From assembly GCA_947471745.1 (NCBI GenBank), contig CANJKZ010000013.1:1488001-1552000 (forward strand): a stretch of 64,000 nucleotides of DNA, given 5' to 3'. Position numbers and translations under genes: made by a program. Origin of the DNA: Closterium sp. Naga37s-1. Its lineage: Eukaryota; Streptophyta; Zygnematophyceae; Desmidiales; Closteriaceae. Shown here one piece after another: positions 34,101 to 46,800 of the stretch. The notes under the pieces were generated by a model, which was not told where the DNA came from, did not search any database, and saw only the letters and a program-made list of their open reading frames with translations. Position 1 is the stretch's first letter; the number at the start of each line of letters is the position of its first letter.

Positions 34101-35315
34101 TGAATGAGCCGCGGATGTCGGTGGTGTCCTGCAAATAGCCAGATAATTTCGCGGTCATGGAAGAATCTCGATGGTGTTTAATTGGGACTAGTGTATTTCG
34201 TGTTTCGTGTCTGCACGCTAATGCTTCCTTGCGAAAGTTTGTACAGCCAGTAAACAAAACCTTTTCGTGAGGAATGAGACCAGCCCCACGGCCTGGGCTT
34301 CGAATTGTTTTCGTGGGGCACGCGGAATGATGTTTCAGGGCGCGAACGTATTTCACGGGAGCAATCCGCGTGATTGTCAACTGGCTTTCGTGGCACACGA
34401 CGAAATAGTTACCTTTGCTATCGTCGATGGTCGTGTAGCGTTAGATTCTTATGTCGCACATGATTCGCGCAAAACGAGAGCCATGCGATCAGCTGAGAAT
34501 CGGGTTGCGAGATGTTTTCGCATCACTGAGCGACTGAACGAATATCCGTCGGAACGTCGACCTCTGTAATTTTGACACTTGGGCTCCTAACGACGTTTCC
34601 GAGCTCGACACGTGGTGCGCGAACGCGGAAACGAAGCTCTCCGCGGGATTCCCCGCAACACGTGGTCCAATGGGGCGAATTGTAACCCGGATGAAACCTA
34701 GGCTGTTGTCGGCCCGAAGGAACTTCGGAGCTCCCAAGGGCCACCTTCGGACCAGGAGGGACTTCGGAGCGGGTGGCCCGCGTGGCCGTCTGACGTCACT
34801 TTTCCCGCCCGCTCGCCCGGGTAATCATGCGCGGATGACGTCATTTTCTTACTGTTCGTATGTATTATCCATATCCTCTCTACATCCACGGCTTGCGACA
34901 CCCGTAACTCGTTCGTTGTACCAGAGGCCTTCAGACTAGTTGTGAGTCTGCATTTATCGAGCAAAAATCTTTTCCCGCCTTGCATTCTCTGGTTTTGTCA
35001 GCCGAGCGGCGTCATTCCATGTCAACAGCAAGACCCAGTTGGCACCATCCAGCGAAGGATGACTTGCGAGCAGTCGCGCACCGTACGGGAAGCTGGGAAA
35101 TGGCGAAACGCTGGCGGCGAGCGCTTCGGCCTGCTGGTGACCTAATTTCAGCATCCAGTTTCATCATCTGGAACGATGGTGCGGTCCGTCGCCTGGACGA
35201 GTTCAAAGAGGGAGAACTATCCTGGGATTCGGGTATCTGGGATAAATGCGTCGGATAATCACACCTCGAGAATCCGAAATCTATAGCAAGCTTGAGACGC
35301 TTGTTAGAAGTGCGG
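31120..35315. other. Non-coding region with old diverged repeats
   Basis: No reading frame here looks like protein. Between about 32200 and 34600, related segments recur. GCGGATGTCGGTGGTG-type text occurs at 33153-33170, 33396-33412 and 34110-34126, each downstream of a CAGCAAC...TTTTCGCGCGC segment (33075, 33330, 33985). TTCGTGGGGC(G/A)CGCG recurs at 33786 and 34309. TTTCGCG is strikingly frequent. This looks like a decayed tandem or transposon-derived array. Confidence 0.6.
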
Positions 35316-36140
35316 ATGGAGATAAGCAGGCAATCTGGTTCAGGACCGCTGCCGATACGATGCATCAACCACGTTTCCATCAAATGCGCCTCAGTGCAGA
35401 TATCTCTCGAGTTTTATTCACGCGTTTTAGGCTTTCAACCTGTAAAGCGTCCCGAAAAGTCTCTTACCTTCGACGGAGCATGGTAAGGATTGAGGGCGAA
35501 GGTTAGACCGCTGCGTACAGTTGTCGTTCGTTTTCTTGGCGAATTTGTTAATTGTCAGCCGTCTTTGGCAGGTTATACAATTATGGAATCGGGCTTCACC
35601 TTCTAGGCGACAGCGTTTGCCCTCCGATGCCACGAACCCTCACCCCTCGAGATAATCACATCGCGTTTCAGGCAAGTTACAGGCTCGCTTCGTCGGAACG
35701 CTCAACCGGCAAGACTCTGGCCTTTTGTTAAACGAGTTCACCACGACATGTTTCTTAACACATTTGTTTCTCTTTTGCAGTCGGACAATCTTCTCGAAGT
35801 CGAGAGGAAGCTAAGCGCTTTGGCGATCTCGTTCGTGAAGCAGCAGGTGGTGGAAGACGGGATAGTGGTCGATCAGATCTTCTTTTTCGACCCTGACAAC
35901 TACATGATTGAGGTCTGCAACTGCGACCTCCTTCCCATCATACCCATTGACCATTTCGAGCAGTCCACGTCAGCTTCGCCTTCTCAACAGCTCAAACATC
36001 AAGAGCTACCAAGAAGGGTTTCAGGTACCCCGCCTAGAAGACTATCTGCTGGCTGTCTTCCTGAAAGCGCCACTGCTGCTGGAACACCAAGCCCATCTGG
36101 GGTCCTTGTGCAATCTGGAACCACGCCGCTCTGTGTATAG
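35316..36140 (+). CDS. Glyoxalase-I-family (VOC) protein, plant type
   Basis: A vicinal-oxygen-chelate fold protein, probably cytosolic. Three exons in phase: 35316-35482, 35572-35671 and 35781-36140 (208 aa). The ATG at 35316 is the first after an in-frame stop at 35256. Visible motifs: INHVSIKC, SLEFYSRVLGFQPVKRP, FDGAW|LYNYGIGLHLL, PRDNHIAFQ, FFFDPDNYMIEVCNC. These follow the plant glyoxalase-I-like family closely (CRxVxxSLxFYxxVLGFxxxKRP, DNHISFQ, DPDGxMVEICNC). His in INH, His in DNH and Glu in MIEV are the likely metal-site residues. Whether it acts on methylglyoxal-glutathione is unknown. A Ser/Pro-rich C-terminal tail of about 60 residues is unconserved. Intron 2 uses a GC donor (CAG|GCAAGT). 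Confidence 0.9.
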
Positions 36141-38056
36141 TCCAGTGGTGCTGGTTTACAATAAGGCATGTCAGTTCAAGCGAAGTGCCAGATATTTTGT
36201 CCAAAACTGCACAGCTACGGTAATAATGATTGTGGCTTCAGACCGACTTACCTTGAGCACAAAGTACAACCTCCAGGGAGTGAGTGAGCAAGCAGTTCTG
36301 CCCTATGCATTGGCATTGGGTAGCAACCTGCTGAAGCGATAGAGTAAACTGTACCACCATTTTGCATGATGTGCAAAATCAAGCACTGCAGCAAGATTCA
36401 ATCAATGGATGCTCCCTTTCATGGCACAGCACATACACATCCGGGAAACCAGCACGAGAAACAAGAAGGCACAGCGATATAGCATTAGTGTAACTTGGTT
36501 GAACGAAGAAGAAAATGGCGGCTAAGCATGAGACATACGCATGGGCAAACTACAGGCCCTCTTTCTTTCATGCTTAGTAAGACCATTTTATCCAAATGGA
36601 CCAATGTAAGGCATGTAAAACTCCCATCTTCTTTCTGATACACCTCTATCCCGTCACATAACACTCGAAAAGGAGACGGCCGCAAAACTGCATGGTCGCA
36701 ACTTCGGCAGCGGGATTGTTCAGCCTTGTGAGGCCTGGGATGGGCCTTGTGATTTGGGTCCAACCCAAATCCAAACCAAAGTTCCAAATCCGAACTGGCC
36801 CTGCTCGAACCGCTACCGCTAAACTGTACAGTACAGCATGTTCCACGCTCTAAAACGTATGAACCGCGGTCGACTTTTGCCAAAGTTCGAACTTCTAGAG
36901 AGTTTTTTTAACGGTAAAATACAGTTGAGAGACGTATCGCCACGCTACGAAGTGGGCAATTCATCGAGCAATTTAAACTCAGCGCGCCCTAAAGACCCCT
37001 GAAAAGACGTGGGCACCCAGACCAAAACAACCTATCCCGAACCACCCCAGTACAGCGACGTTCGAGCAAGAGACGAGAAAATGCATCCCATACCAACCTA
37101 TCCCGAACCATCCCAGTGCAGCAACGTTCAAATCGGACCAAAGCGAAGAGCCAAAGGTTATAGTCGGCAATCTGGATAAACGCCCTGACCGGATTAGATA
37201 ATCAAGCTGTATGGGAAAATTAATGTGACGATTGGTTGGTTCTCTTCTAAGTTGTGCAGGAGAGAAGTCATTTTTCCGGGAGCAAACACCGTACCCAGAC
37301 AGACAGGAAGTCTGAAAATGTTTTGCTACCAACGAGCCACCAAGTATGTATGGGTACCGTACCCAGATTTTGTTTCTATGCAACTTTAAAATTTCAGCGA
37401 CAATCGTCCCTTATTTCTACTAGGTGTCTGGGAGGGAGTCGGGCGGAGCGCACAGAGGAGGGAAGTTACAGTTTGTTCATGGAGACGCAGACAACGATTA
37501 TAGCTGAAGGTAAGGTAGATAGGATAGTGAATGTCGAGGCGAAACACGAGAAGTCGATGGAAGGAAAGGCGGGGTGAAGATGTAATGTGAGCCATGAAAT
37601 CCATGTAGGTGTAGCTTACCTACGGCGAGTACCGCCCACAACATCGTTCTGACCCACAACAGTTGCTAGCCGTAGCAGCAGGAAAAGTAGACTACAGCGT
37701 TTGTAAAGTCTTGTGAGCCGCTCTCTTTGGCGAGCACGAGCTGTTGGTTGGCAAACCTAGAGCCTCTTGCAGCCTTGACTTACGGAAATGTTTTCTGTAA
37801 TCGTCATATAAAAGTCGTTCGTTCTCGTCACGGCGACTGTGCAGCACGCGAACAGGGATTTCATGGCAAGCCACATGACGTGTTATAGAAGACAAGTCGG
37901 GGAAGCATCAACCTTATTGCGGATAATGCGACTATGCGATATATCTTAGTACTGCGCTAGTCGCGGCGGTAGTCTGATTAAACGATTATTTATTCCAACA
38001 CGCGTCTACACTAACCCGCTCGTTCAGCTCTCCACCGTCTGTTCATAATCGTCGTC
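36141..38056. other. Intergenic region upstream of ABCG2
   Basis: No convincing gene. Local direct copies of about 65 bp at 37018-37060 and 37085-37130 (CCAACCTATCCCGAACCA.CCCAGT.CAGC.ACGTTC) are the only repeat noticed. The ABCG2 promoter should lie in the last kilobase. Confidence 0.55.
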
Positions 38057-39383
38057 ATGGCTCCATCCATCTTGGATTCTGACGATGCCACGTCAGTAGT
38101 ACCCGATACGCTAGACGACTGGTACGATGGCGTCACTCCGGATTCGACCACCAACGATTTCCGTCGCGACGCCGCGCCTAATGATTATGCCGTGCTCCGG
38201 CGTCGGTTGACGATGCGTCAGCAGTCGATGGGCCGGCAGTCGACACGTCAGCAATCGACACGTCAGCAGTCGTCGCGTCAGCAGCAATCCTTCACGAGCT
38301 CGCGATCTTTCATGGCTCAGCCGTCCTTAGACCCTTCGCTGAATAACCCTCCTGCTAGCAGCAGCAGGACCATTTCCAACCTTTCTGGAAGAAGCTCGTC
38401 AGAAAAAACCTCAAGCTTCGTTAGTGCGATCCCGAGTTTCGCTAGTAGCACGTCCGGTGGTGCGCCGATGCGTTACCAAGTCGGGTCGATCCAAGAAGTC
38501 GCGGAGTCGGAGGACGAAGAAGCGGAGGGGGAGGAGCCAGAGCGCGGGGAAGGTAGTACCGCCGGGGGAGGCGGAGCGGATGGGTGGGGGGGAGGAACGG
38601 GGGAAACTGACGGGGAAGATGGCCGCGGGGGGACTGCGCCGGGGGGAGCCAGAGAAGGGGGGGATGAAGCGGGCAGCGCGGAGAGAGTCAGGCGGGGGAA
38701 GCTCGGGCGAGTGAGCTTTGCTGCTGGCACGTGGAAACTCGGCGTTGACGGCACAATGGAGGAGGTTAATAACGAGGATGCGGCAGATGATGACAGTGGA
38801 ATGAATGCACCCTACGGCGAGGGGCACAGCGGGGTCGCCGGTCTCGCCGGTGCTGACACGTGGCACTCCGCCGCCGCCGGCATCTTCGCTTCCGCCGCTT
38901 CCGCCATTTCCTCCACTTCCTCCGCGTTCCCCGGCGATTCCGACGCGGAAGAGCCTTCTAGCGGCCCGTCGTCCTCGGCATTTTATAACGAGCTGTTCGG
39001 GATCGGCGAGGCGCCGTTGATCAACCTGATCCGACGGTACCACGACGCGCTCACCGCGCACGGGCTGGCGGAGGAGGCGCAGGAGATCGCCGCGTCCGCC
39101 GCCGCGCGACTCGTGAGCATCAAGAGCATGGCTTCGCGCAGGCGGGGCGCGGCGGAAGAGGATGAGGTGGATGGGGAGGGGGAGGATGGAGAGGAGGGGG
39201 ACGGGAGAGGGGGAGAAGGAGGAGTGGGAGGTGGGTGGGGGCCGGGGCGGATGGAGAACGAGGAGGAGGGGGAGGGGGCGAGGAGCGAGGTGATGGTGAG
39301 GGAGGGCCTGCAGAAGTATCTGATTGCCATGCAGCCAAACCTGCTGTGCGCGCAGCCACAGGTGAGAACTAGGGAGCACAAGC

Positions 39384-39414
<31 letters not shown>

Positions 39415-42400
39415 CGCGCGCGCGCGTGCGCGTTTGTGTGCGTGCGTACATGTGTTTGTGTGTGCGCGCGCGCACGTTCGTGCAAGTGTGTGCATGCAGA
39501 CCTGCATGGTCACCCTCAACTCAGCAATCCAGGAATCCACTTGTGCAACCCACCCAATCAGGTGGTGACGTTCAGCCACGTGTCAGTGACAAAGAAGGTG
39601 GTGGTCATCCCGGATCAGATCAAAAACTGCTTCAACGCGGTGAGAGTGGGGGGGTGGGACGGTGGGTGGGACTTATGAGAATCCTCAGAAGGGTGGTGTG
39701 GTCACCACAATGCGGTGAGAGTGGCCCGTGGGAAGGGGCGGTGAGCCATAGCCTAAGACTGGGGGGATGCGGTGAGAAGGGTGGCATGCATGGGGGATTG
39801 CAGGGAGATCACTGGCTGTACGACAAGGCAGCAGCAGCACCATGCCTCAAGGCCAGGCCATCATATCAATGCAGACGGTGCAGACGGACACCAGCGGCCC
39901 AGCGGGTGGCTTTTAATTGACCCCAAAGGTCTTTGGCTGTCGCACGACAAGGCCGCCCATTGCAATGCCTCAAGGCCAGGCCATCACTGGCCGTGCGGCC
40001 ACCAACGGAGCGTCCCAGCGGGTGACGTTTGAATCAACCCCAAAGGTCACTGGCTGCTGTAGCCTGTACGACAAGACTGCACCATTGTAATGCCACCAGG
40101 CCATCATTACACTGCAGGCTGTGCGGACACCAGCGGGTGTGCAAGGGAGAAGAGGGGGTGTGCTATGCAACACAAGCTACCTAATGTGCTGTTTTCGTAC
40201 CCTCCTTGACACCATTGCTCACTGCCTATCTTCCCCTCTCTGTTCCTCTCTCTCCCACCCCGCGTATCGGAGCAGCCGTATTTCAAGCTCAAGTCTGTCG
40301 CGGGATGGCAGAGGAAGGAGACCATTCACGTGCTTGATGATGTCTCAGGGTGCGTGCCTCTCCTGCCCCCTGCTTCCTTTCCCTCCTATCCTGTCCCGCT
40401 GTACACTGTATCACGCATCGAAATGTCTCAGGGCGCGTCTCGTGCTCTCTGCTGTACGCCTAACTGCATACTGCGCACCTGTCCTGTCCTGCCCTGCACA
40501 CTGTATCCCGCCTTCCTTCGTGTGTTGAGCACGTGCATTGAGTGTGTCTCCCACGTGCCAAACACCTATATCCAAATCAATCCATGCGTGCCTTGCTTCC
40601 CTTCCCCCACGCCCCCACTCACCCCTTTTGCTCGTGAGGAGACAAGTGCCACTCACCGCCTTCCGCTCTCCCTTTCCATTCCCACACTTTCCTTGCAGCT
40701 TCCTCATGCCAGGGACTCTCACACTCCTCCTGGGAACCTCAGGTGAGCCGATCTTATCTTGTCTTCCTCCACCCACCTGCCATCAGGTGATATTCAGGTG
40801 GGCCTCAGGTGAGAGACTCAGGTGGGCCTCAGGTGGGCTTCAGGTGGGTCCCAGGTGGGTCCCTCCCAGGTGAGCCCGTCTTGAGACTGCCAGGTAGCTA
40901 GTGGACATTGCATGCCGCCAACCCACCACCACCCCGTTATTCCCTTCTCGTTCGCGCGTCCTCACGTTGTGGTACAGGCACTGTCAAGTCAACCCTAAAC
41001 CGCCTCTTGGCCAGCGGCATCCCCCCACCACCAACCAACACCGTCTCATATCAACGCCCTCCCCGTCACACCTTCCCTGCCCGATTCATCGTTCCCCCCC
41101 ACATCCCCCCGCTTCAACCCTTCACCCACCCCCACCCCACCCCTCCTCTGTACCCCCACAGGCAGTGGTAAGTCAATGCTCATCCGCCTGCTCACCACTG
41201 TCACGGTGGCCTTCAACGCGCTGCCCATCATGCCCTCCCCACCCTATTCATCCACCCCCCCAACCCAACCCCCCTTCCCCCCGCTGTGGTCCCCACAGGT
41301 AGCGGCAAGTCAACGCTCATCCGCCTGCTAGCCGGCTGCCAGCCCGCCGCCACCCGCACCGTGTCCTTCAACGCGCACCCCATCACGCCCTCCCGCACCG
41401 CCTCGTGGGGGTGGGCCTCGACGCCGACTGCCATCTCCCCGCCCTCTCCGTTCACCAGAGTCGTAACCCTCACCTTCACCTGCACCTGCGCTGCAGTCCC
41501 TCACCCCCCCAACCCTTCATTCCCTCGTCTGTCCCACACCCCCCTCTCTCCGCCCCGTCATCCACCAGGCAGCGGCAAGTCAACGCTCATCCGCCTGCTG
41601 GCCGGCCGCCAACCCCCAACCAACGGCACCGTGGCTTTCAACGCCTTCCCCATCACGCCCTCCCGCGCGCACCGCCTCGTAGGGGTCGGTTTCGACGCCG
41701 ACTGCCATCTCCCCGCGCTCTCCGTGCACGAAACCCTCGCCTTCGCCCGCCACTGCTCGTACCCGCTGTCAGCCAAGCAGCTGCTGCAGCACCCCATGCT
41801 GGGCAAGGCGCTGCGGGCGAGCATAGAGAGGGGCGAGGATCCCCTGGTGGCGTCCCGAGAGGCCATGTTTGGGCTGAGAAGACATGCCGGGGAGCGGGTT
41901 GGGTCAGGGGCGTTGACTCGGGACGAGGTGCACCGGCTGACTGCTGCTGAGCTCATGGTCGGCGCTTACCCGGTGAGTTTTCAGGCTGACTAAAGCGAGC
42001 ATAGAGAGGGGCGAGGATCCGCTAGTGGCGTCCAGAGCGGCCATGTTTGGGCTGAGGAGGCACGCTGGGGAGCGGGTGGGGTCGGGAGCGTTGAGTCGGG
42101 ACGAGGTGCACCGCCTGACTGCCACAGAGCTCATGGTTGGCGCCTACCCGGTGAGTGTTGCGTTGATTTAGAAGGCTAGAGGGGGTGCAGTGCAGGTCGG
42201 GTCATGGGGCTGACGAGGGATGATGACGTGCAGAGACTGACTGCTGCAGAGCTCATGGTTGGCGCCTACCCGGTGAGTGTTGCGTTGATTTAGAAGGCTA
42301 GAGGGGGTGCAGTGCAGGTCGGGTCATGGGGCTGACGAGGGATGATGACGTGCAGAGACTGACTGCTGCAGAGCTCATGGTTGGCGCCTACCCGGTGAGT

Positions 42401-43778
42401 TTTGAGGCGCCTTTAGAAGGATGAGCGGGTGGGGTGTGTGGGGGGCTTTGCACATGGATGCTCATGCCTCACATGGTCACGCACGCCCTCTCATGCCACA
42501 TATGCCCTCACTGCATGTGACGGTTTTTCAGGCGCCTAAAAAATCATCGCGTGTGCTGCTTCTCTCCCCATCTGCCCCTTTTTCCCTCCTCCCTCCCCAC
42601 CACCCTTGGCAGGTGCTGCTGTTCGATCGCATCAGCCAAGTGTATGATGGGCCGTCCACGCACAAGACACTCACCCTACTCGCATGCGCTGCTTCTCTTC
42701 TCTCCCCATCTGCCCCTTCCCCTCCTCCTCCCCCCCCCCCCCCCCAGGTGCTGCTGTTCGATCGCATCAGCCAAGTGTATGATGGGCCCTCCACGCACAA
42801 GATGCTCACCCTACGCGCGTGTGCTGCTTCTCCCTCCTCCCTCCCCACCACCCTTGGCAGGTGCTGCTGTTCGATCGCATCAGCCAAGTGTATGATGGGC
42901 CGTCCACGCACAAGACGCTCACCATGCTGCGCACCCACGCTCAGGTCAGCCCTCCCCTCCTTCCCCCTTTCCCCCTTCCCCATTCCCCCCTTCCCCCTTT
43001 CCCCCTTCCCCCCTTCCCCCTTCCCCCCTTCCTCCCTTCCCCCCTTCCCCCCTTCCCCTTTCCTCACCCAAGCACATGACTCTCATCCTTTGCACAGCCG
43101 CAGTCTTGTCTCTGTGCGTTCTTAAGCTGCATGAAGTTCTGTTTATGTGCTGTTTGTTTGTTTTTTTCGATCTATTGTAGGGAGACCCCTTCTGTATGCC
43201 CGCCTCTCCCTCACACCCCTCTTCCAATACACCCTCTCCCCCTCCCCCATAACCCCCACACACCCATACCCACATGCAAACACAGGTGCGGCAACACGCG
43301 GTGCTGTGCTCCCTCCCTGCAGCAGTGGCCCACACAGGCGGTCTTCTCTCTCTTCGACCGTGTCCTTGTGTCCACCCCCTCACTAACACCCACACCTGCA
43401 CCCACACACCTCCATCCACCCACATTCACCAGGTGCGGCAGCACGCGGTGCTGTGCTCCCTGCAGTGGCCCACACAGGCGGTCTTCTCCCTCTTCGACCG
43501 CGTGATAGTGCTCAACCAGATCTGAGGCACATCACCACACTCTGCCCCTCCCTTCTCCCCACTTACCCCTCAACACGCACGCACCCACGCACGCACACAC
43601 CAGGTGCGGCAGCACGCGGTGCTGTGTTCCCTGCAGTGGCCCACCCAGGCCGTCTTCTCCCTCTTCGACCGTGTGATAGTGCTCAACCAGGGCAACATTG
43701 TCTACCAGGGGCCCTGCCACACCGCGCTAAGGCACTTTCAGCAGCTGGGGTGAGCGGAAAGCACGCATATGTGTGCAT

Positions 43779-43843
<65 letters not shown>

Positions 43844-46800
43844 GCTGCTGCTCACGGTGCTGCACTCGACCAGGGCAACATCGTCTACCAGGGCCCTGCC
43901 ACACCGCTCTCCGACACTTCCAGCAGCTGGGGTGAGCGATGCATGTGTGTGTGTGTGTGTGTATGTGTGTGTGTATGTGTGTGTGTGTGTATGTGTGTGT
44001 GTGTGTGTATGTGTATGTATGTGTGTTTGTGTGTGTGTGTGTTCTGTGTGTGTGTGTGTGTGTGTGCATGTTTGTGCATGTGTGTGTGCATGTGTGCGTG
44101 CATGTGTGTGTGCATGTGTGTGTGCATGTGTGTGTGCATGTGTGTGTGCATGTGTGCGTGCATGTGTGTGTGCATGTGTGTGTGCATGTGTGTGTGCATG
44201 TGTGTGCGCATGTGTGTGTGCATGTGTGTGCGCATGTGTGTGTGCATGTGTGTGCGCATGTGTGCGTGCATGTGTGTGCGCATGTGTGCGTGCATGTGTG
44301 CGCATGTGTGTGCGCATGTGTGTGCGCATGTGTGTGCGCATGTGTGCGTGCATGTGTGCGTGCATGTGTGCGCATGTGTGTGCGCATGTGTGTGTGCATG
44401 TCAGGGCTCTACCGTCTAAGGGCCTTACCAAGCACATCTTACACTCATTCCCGTACCCTTTCCATCCCCTGCTTTTCTCCCACTCTTCACTCCCCCTCGT
44501 CCAACCCCCTCTTATTCCCACCCCTTCTTCCCGCCCTCCCCTTCCTCCCTCCCTCCGCCGACTTTCAACACACCTGGCCTGGACCTCCTAAAACCTGGAT
44601 CCATATGCGTTTTGAGGCGCCTCAAAACTCGTCTCATAACACACCCGGACCTCCTGAAACCTGGATCAATACATGTCATGTCTTACTAGTTTTGAGACGT
44701 CTCAAAACCGTGTCTTACTCCGCAGAGCAGATGATTGCATTTGAGGCCCCTCGCACATGCCAGTGCCCCTAACAACTTTCCTTTCCCTCATTTCCCCCAT
44801 TCCTCTCCCCTCGTCTCCCACCCCTTCCTTCCACCCCTTCCCCCTCCCCCTCAGCTACCTGAAGCCGCTACACATGTCAGTGCCCGAGTACCTGCAGCAC
44901 GTCACCACGGAGGGCGGGGGAGCCCTCAGGTCCGGCAAGAGAAAGCTGCTGCTCGAGGGCTTCGGTGAGTAAAGGGTGCTGCTGAGGGGGTTTGGTGAGT
45001 GTGGTGCGGAGGGGTTCGGTTCGGAAGGATGATGGGGCTGGGCGAGTGAGATGGGTACCTGCAGCACGTCACCATGGAGGAGGGGGGGTGGAGCCCTCAG
45101 GTCCGGCAAGAGGAAGCTGCTGCTCGAGGGCTTCGGTGAGTAAAGGGTGCTACCGTTCCCTCCAGACACCCACGTGTTACCTACCATCATTCCCTTCATC
45201 ATCCTCTTCATCATCCTCTTCATCATCCTCTTCATCATCCTCTTCATCATCCTCTTCATCATCCTCTTCATCATCCTCTTCATCATCCTCTTCATCATCC
45301 TCTTCATCATCCTCTTCATCATTCTCTTCATCATCCTCTTCATCATCCTCTTCATCATCCTCTTCATCATCCTCTTCATCATCCTCTTCATCATCCTCTT
45401 CATCATCCTCTTCATCATCCTCTTCATCATCCTCTTCATCATCCTCTTCATCATCCTCTTCATCATCCTCTTCATCATCCTCTTCATCATCCTCTTCATC
45501 ATCCTCTTCATCATCCTCTTCATCATACTCTTCATCATCCTCTTCATCATCCTCTTCATCATCCTCTTCATCATCCTCTTCATCATCCTCTTCATCATCC
45601 TCTTCATCATCCTCTTCATCATCCTCTTCATCATCCTCTTCATCATCCTCTTCATCATCCTCTTCATCATCCTCTTCATCATCCTCTTCATCATCCTCTT
45701 CATCATCCTCTTCATCATCCTCTTCATCATCCTCTTCATCATCCTCTTCATCATCCTCTTCATCATCCTCTTCATCATCCTCTTCATCCTCTTCATCATC
45801 TCTTCATCATTCTCTTCATCATCCTCTTCGTCATCCTCTTCGTCATCCTCTTCGTCATCCTCTTCGTCATCCTCTTCGTCATCCTCTTCGTCATCCTCTT
45901 CGTCATCCTCTTCGTCATCCTCTTCGTCATCCTCTTCATCATCCTCTTCATCATCCTCTTCATCATCCTCTTCATCATCCTCTTCATCATCCTCTTCGTC
46001 ATCCTCTTCGTCATCCTCTTCGTCATCCTCTTCATCATCCTCTTCGTCATCCTCTTCATCATCCTCTTCGTCATCCTCTTCATCATCCTCTTCATCATTC
46101 TCTTCATCATCCTCTTCGTCATCCTCTTCGTCATCCTCTTCATCATCCTCTTCATCATCCTCTTCGTCATCCTCTTCGTCATCCTCTTCGTCATCCTCTT
46201 CGTCATCCTCTTCGTCATCCTCTTCGTCATCCTCTTCGTCATCCTCTTCGTCATCCTCTTCATCATCCTCTTCATCATCCTCTTCATCATCCTCTTCATC
46301 ATCCTCTTCATCATCCTCTTCATCATCCTCTTCATCATCCTCTTCATCATCCTCTTCATCATCCTCTTCATCATCCTCTTCATCATCCTCTTCATCATCC
46401 TCTTCATCATCCTCTTCATCATCCTCTTCATCATCCTCTTCATCATCCTCTTCATCATCCTCTTCATCATCCTCTTCATCATCCTCTTCATCATCCTCTT
46501 CATCATCCTCTTCATCATCCTCTTCATCATCCTCTTCATCATCCTCTTCATCATCCTCTTCATCATCCTCTTCATCATCCTCTTCATCATCCTCTTCATC
46601 ATCCTCTTCATCATCCTCTTCATCATCCTCTTCATCATCCTCTTCATCATCCTCTTCATCATCCTCTTCATCATCCTCTTCATCATCCTCTTCATCATCC
46701 TCTTCATCATCCTCTTCATCATCCTCTTCATCATCCTCTTCATCATCCTCTTCATCATCCTCTTCATCATCCTCTTCATCATCCTCTTCATCATCCTCTT

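Noticed and set aside
34980..35258. 92-codon plus-strand frame upstream of the glyoxalase gene
   Set aside because: No similarity to the family and out of frame with it. A stop at 35256 separates it, so it is probably 5' UTR or intergenic.
36485..37577. Short frames between the glyoxalase and ABCG2 genes
   Set aside because: About 60-130 codons, no recognised motif, partly over a local CCAAATCC repeat. No splice structure supports them.
38411..39475. Minus-strand 354-codon frame opposite ABCG2 exon 1
   Set aside because: Shadow of a GC-rich coding exon. The composition is Pro/Ser/His low complexity with no domain.
43939..44772. Cys/Val- and His/Thr-rich frames in the GT repeat
   Set aside because: Translation of a (GT)n/(CA)n microsatellite.
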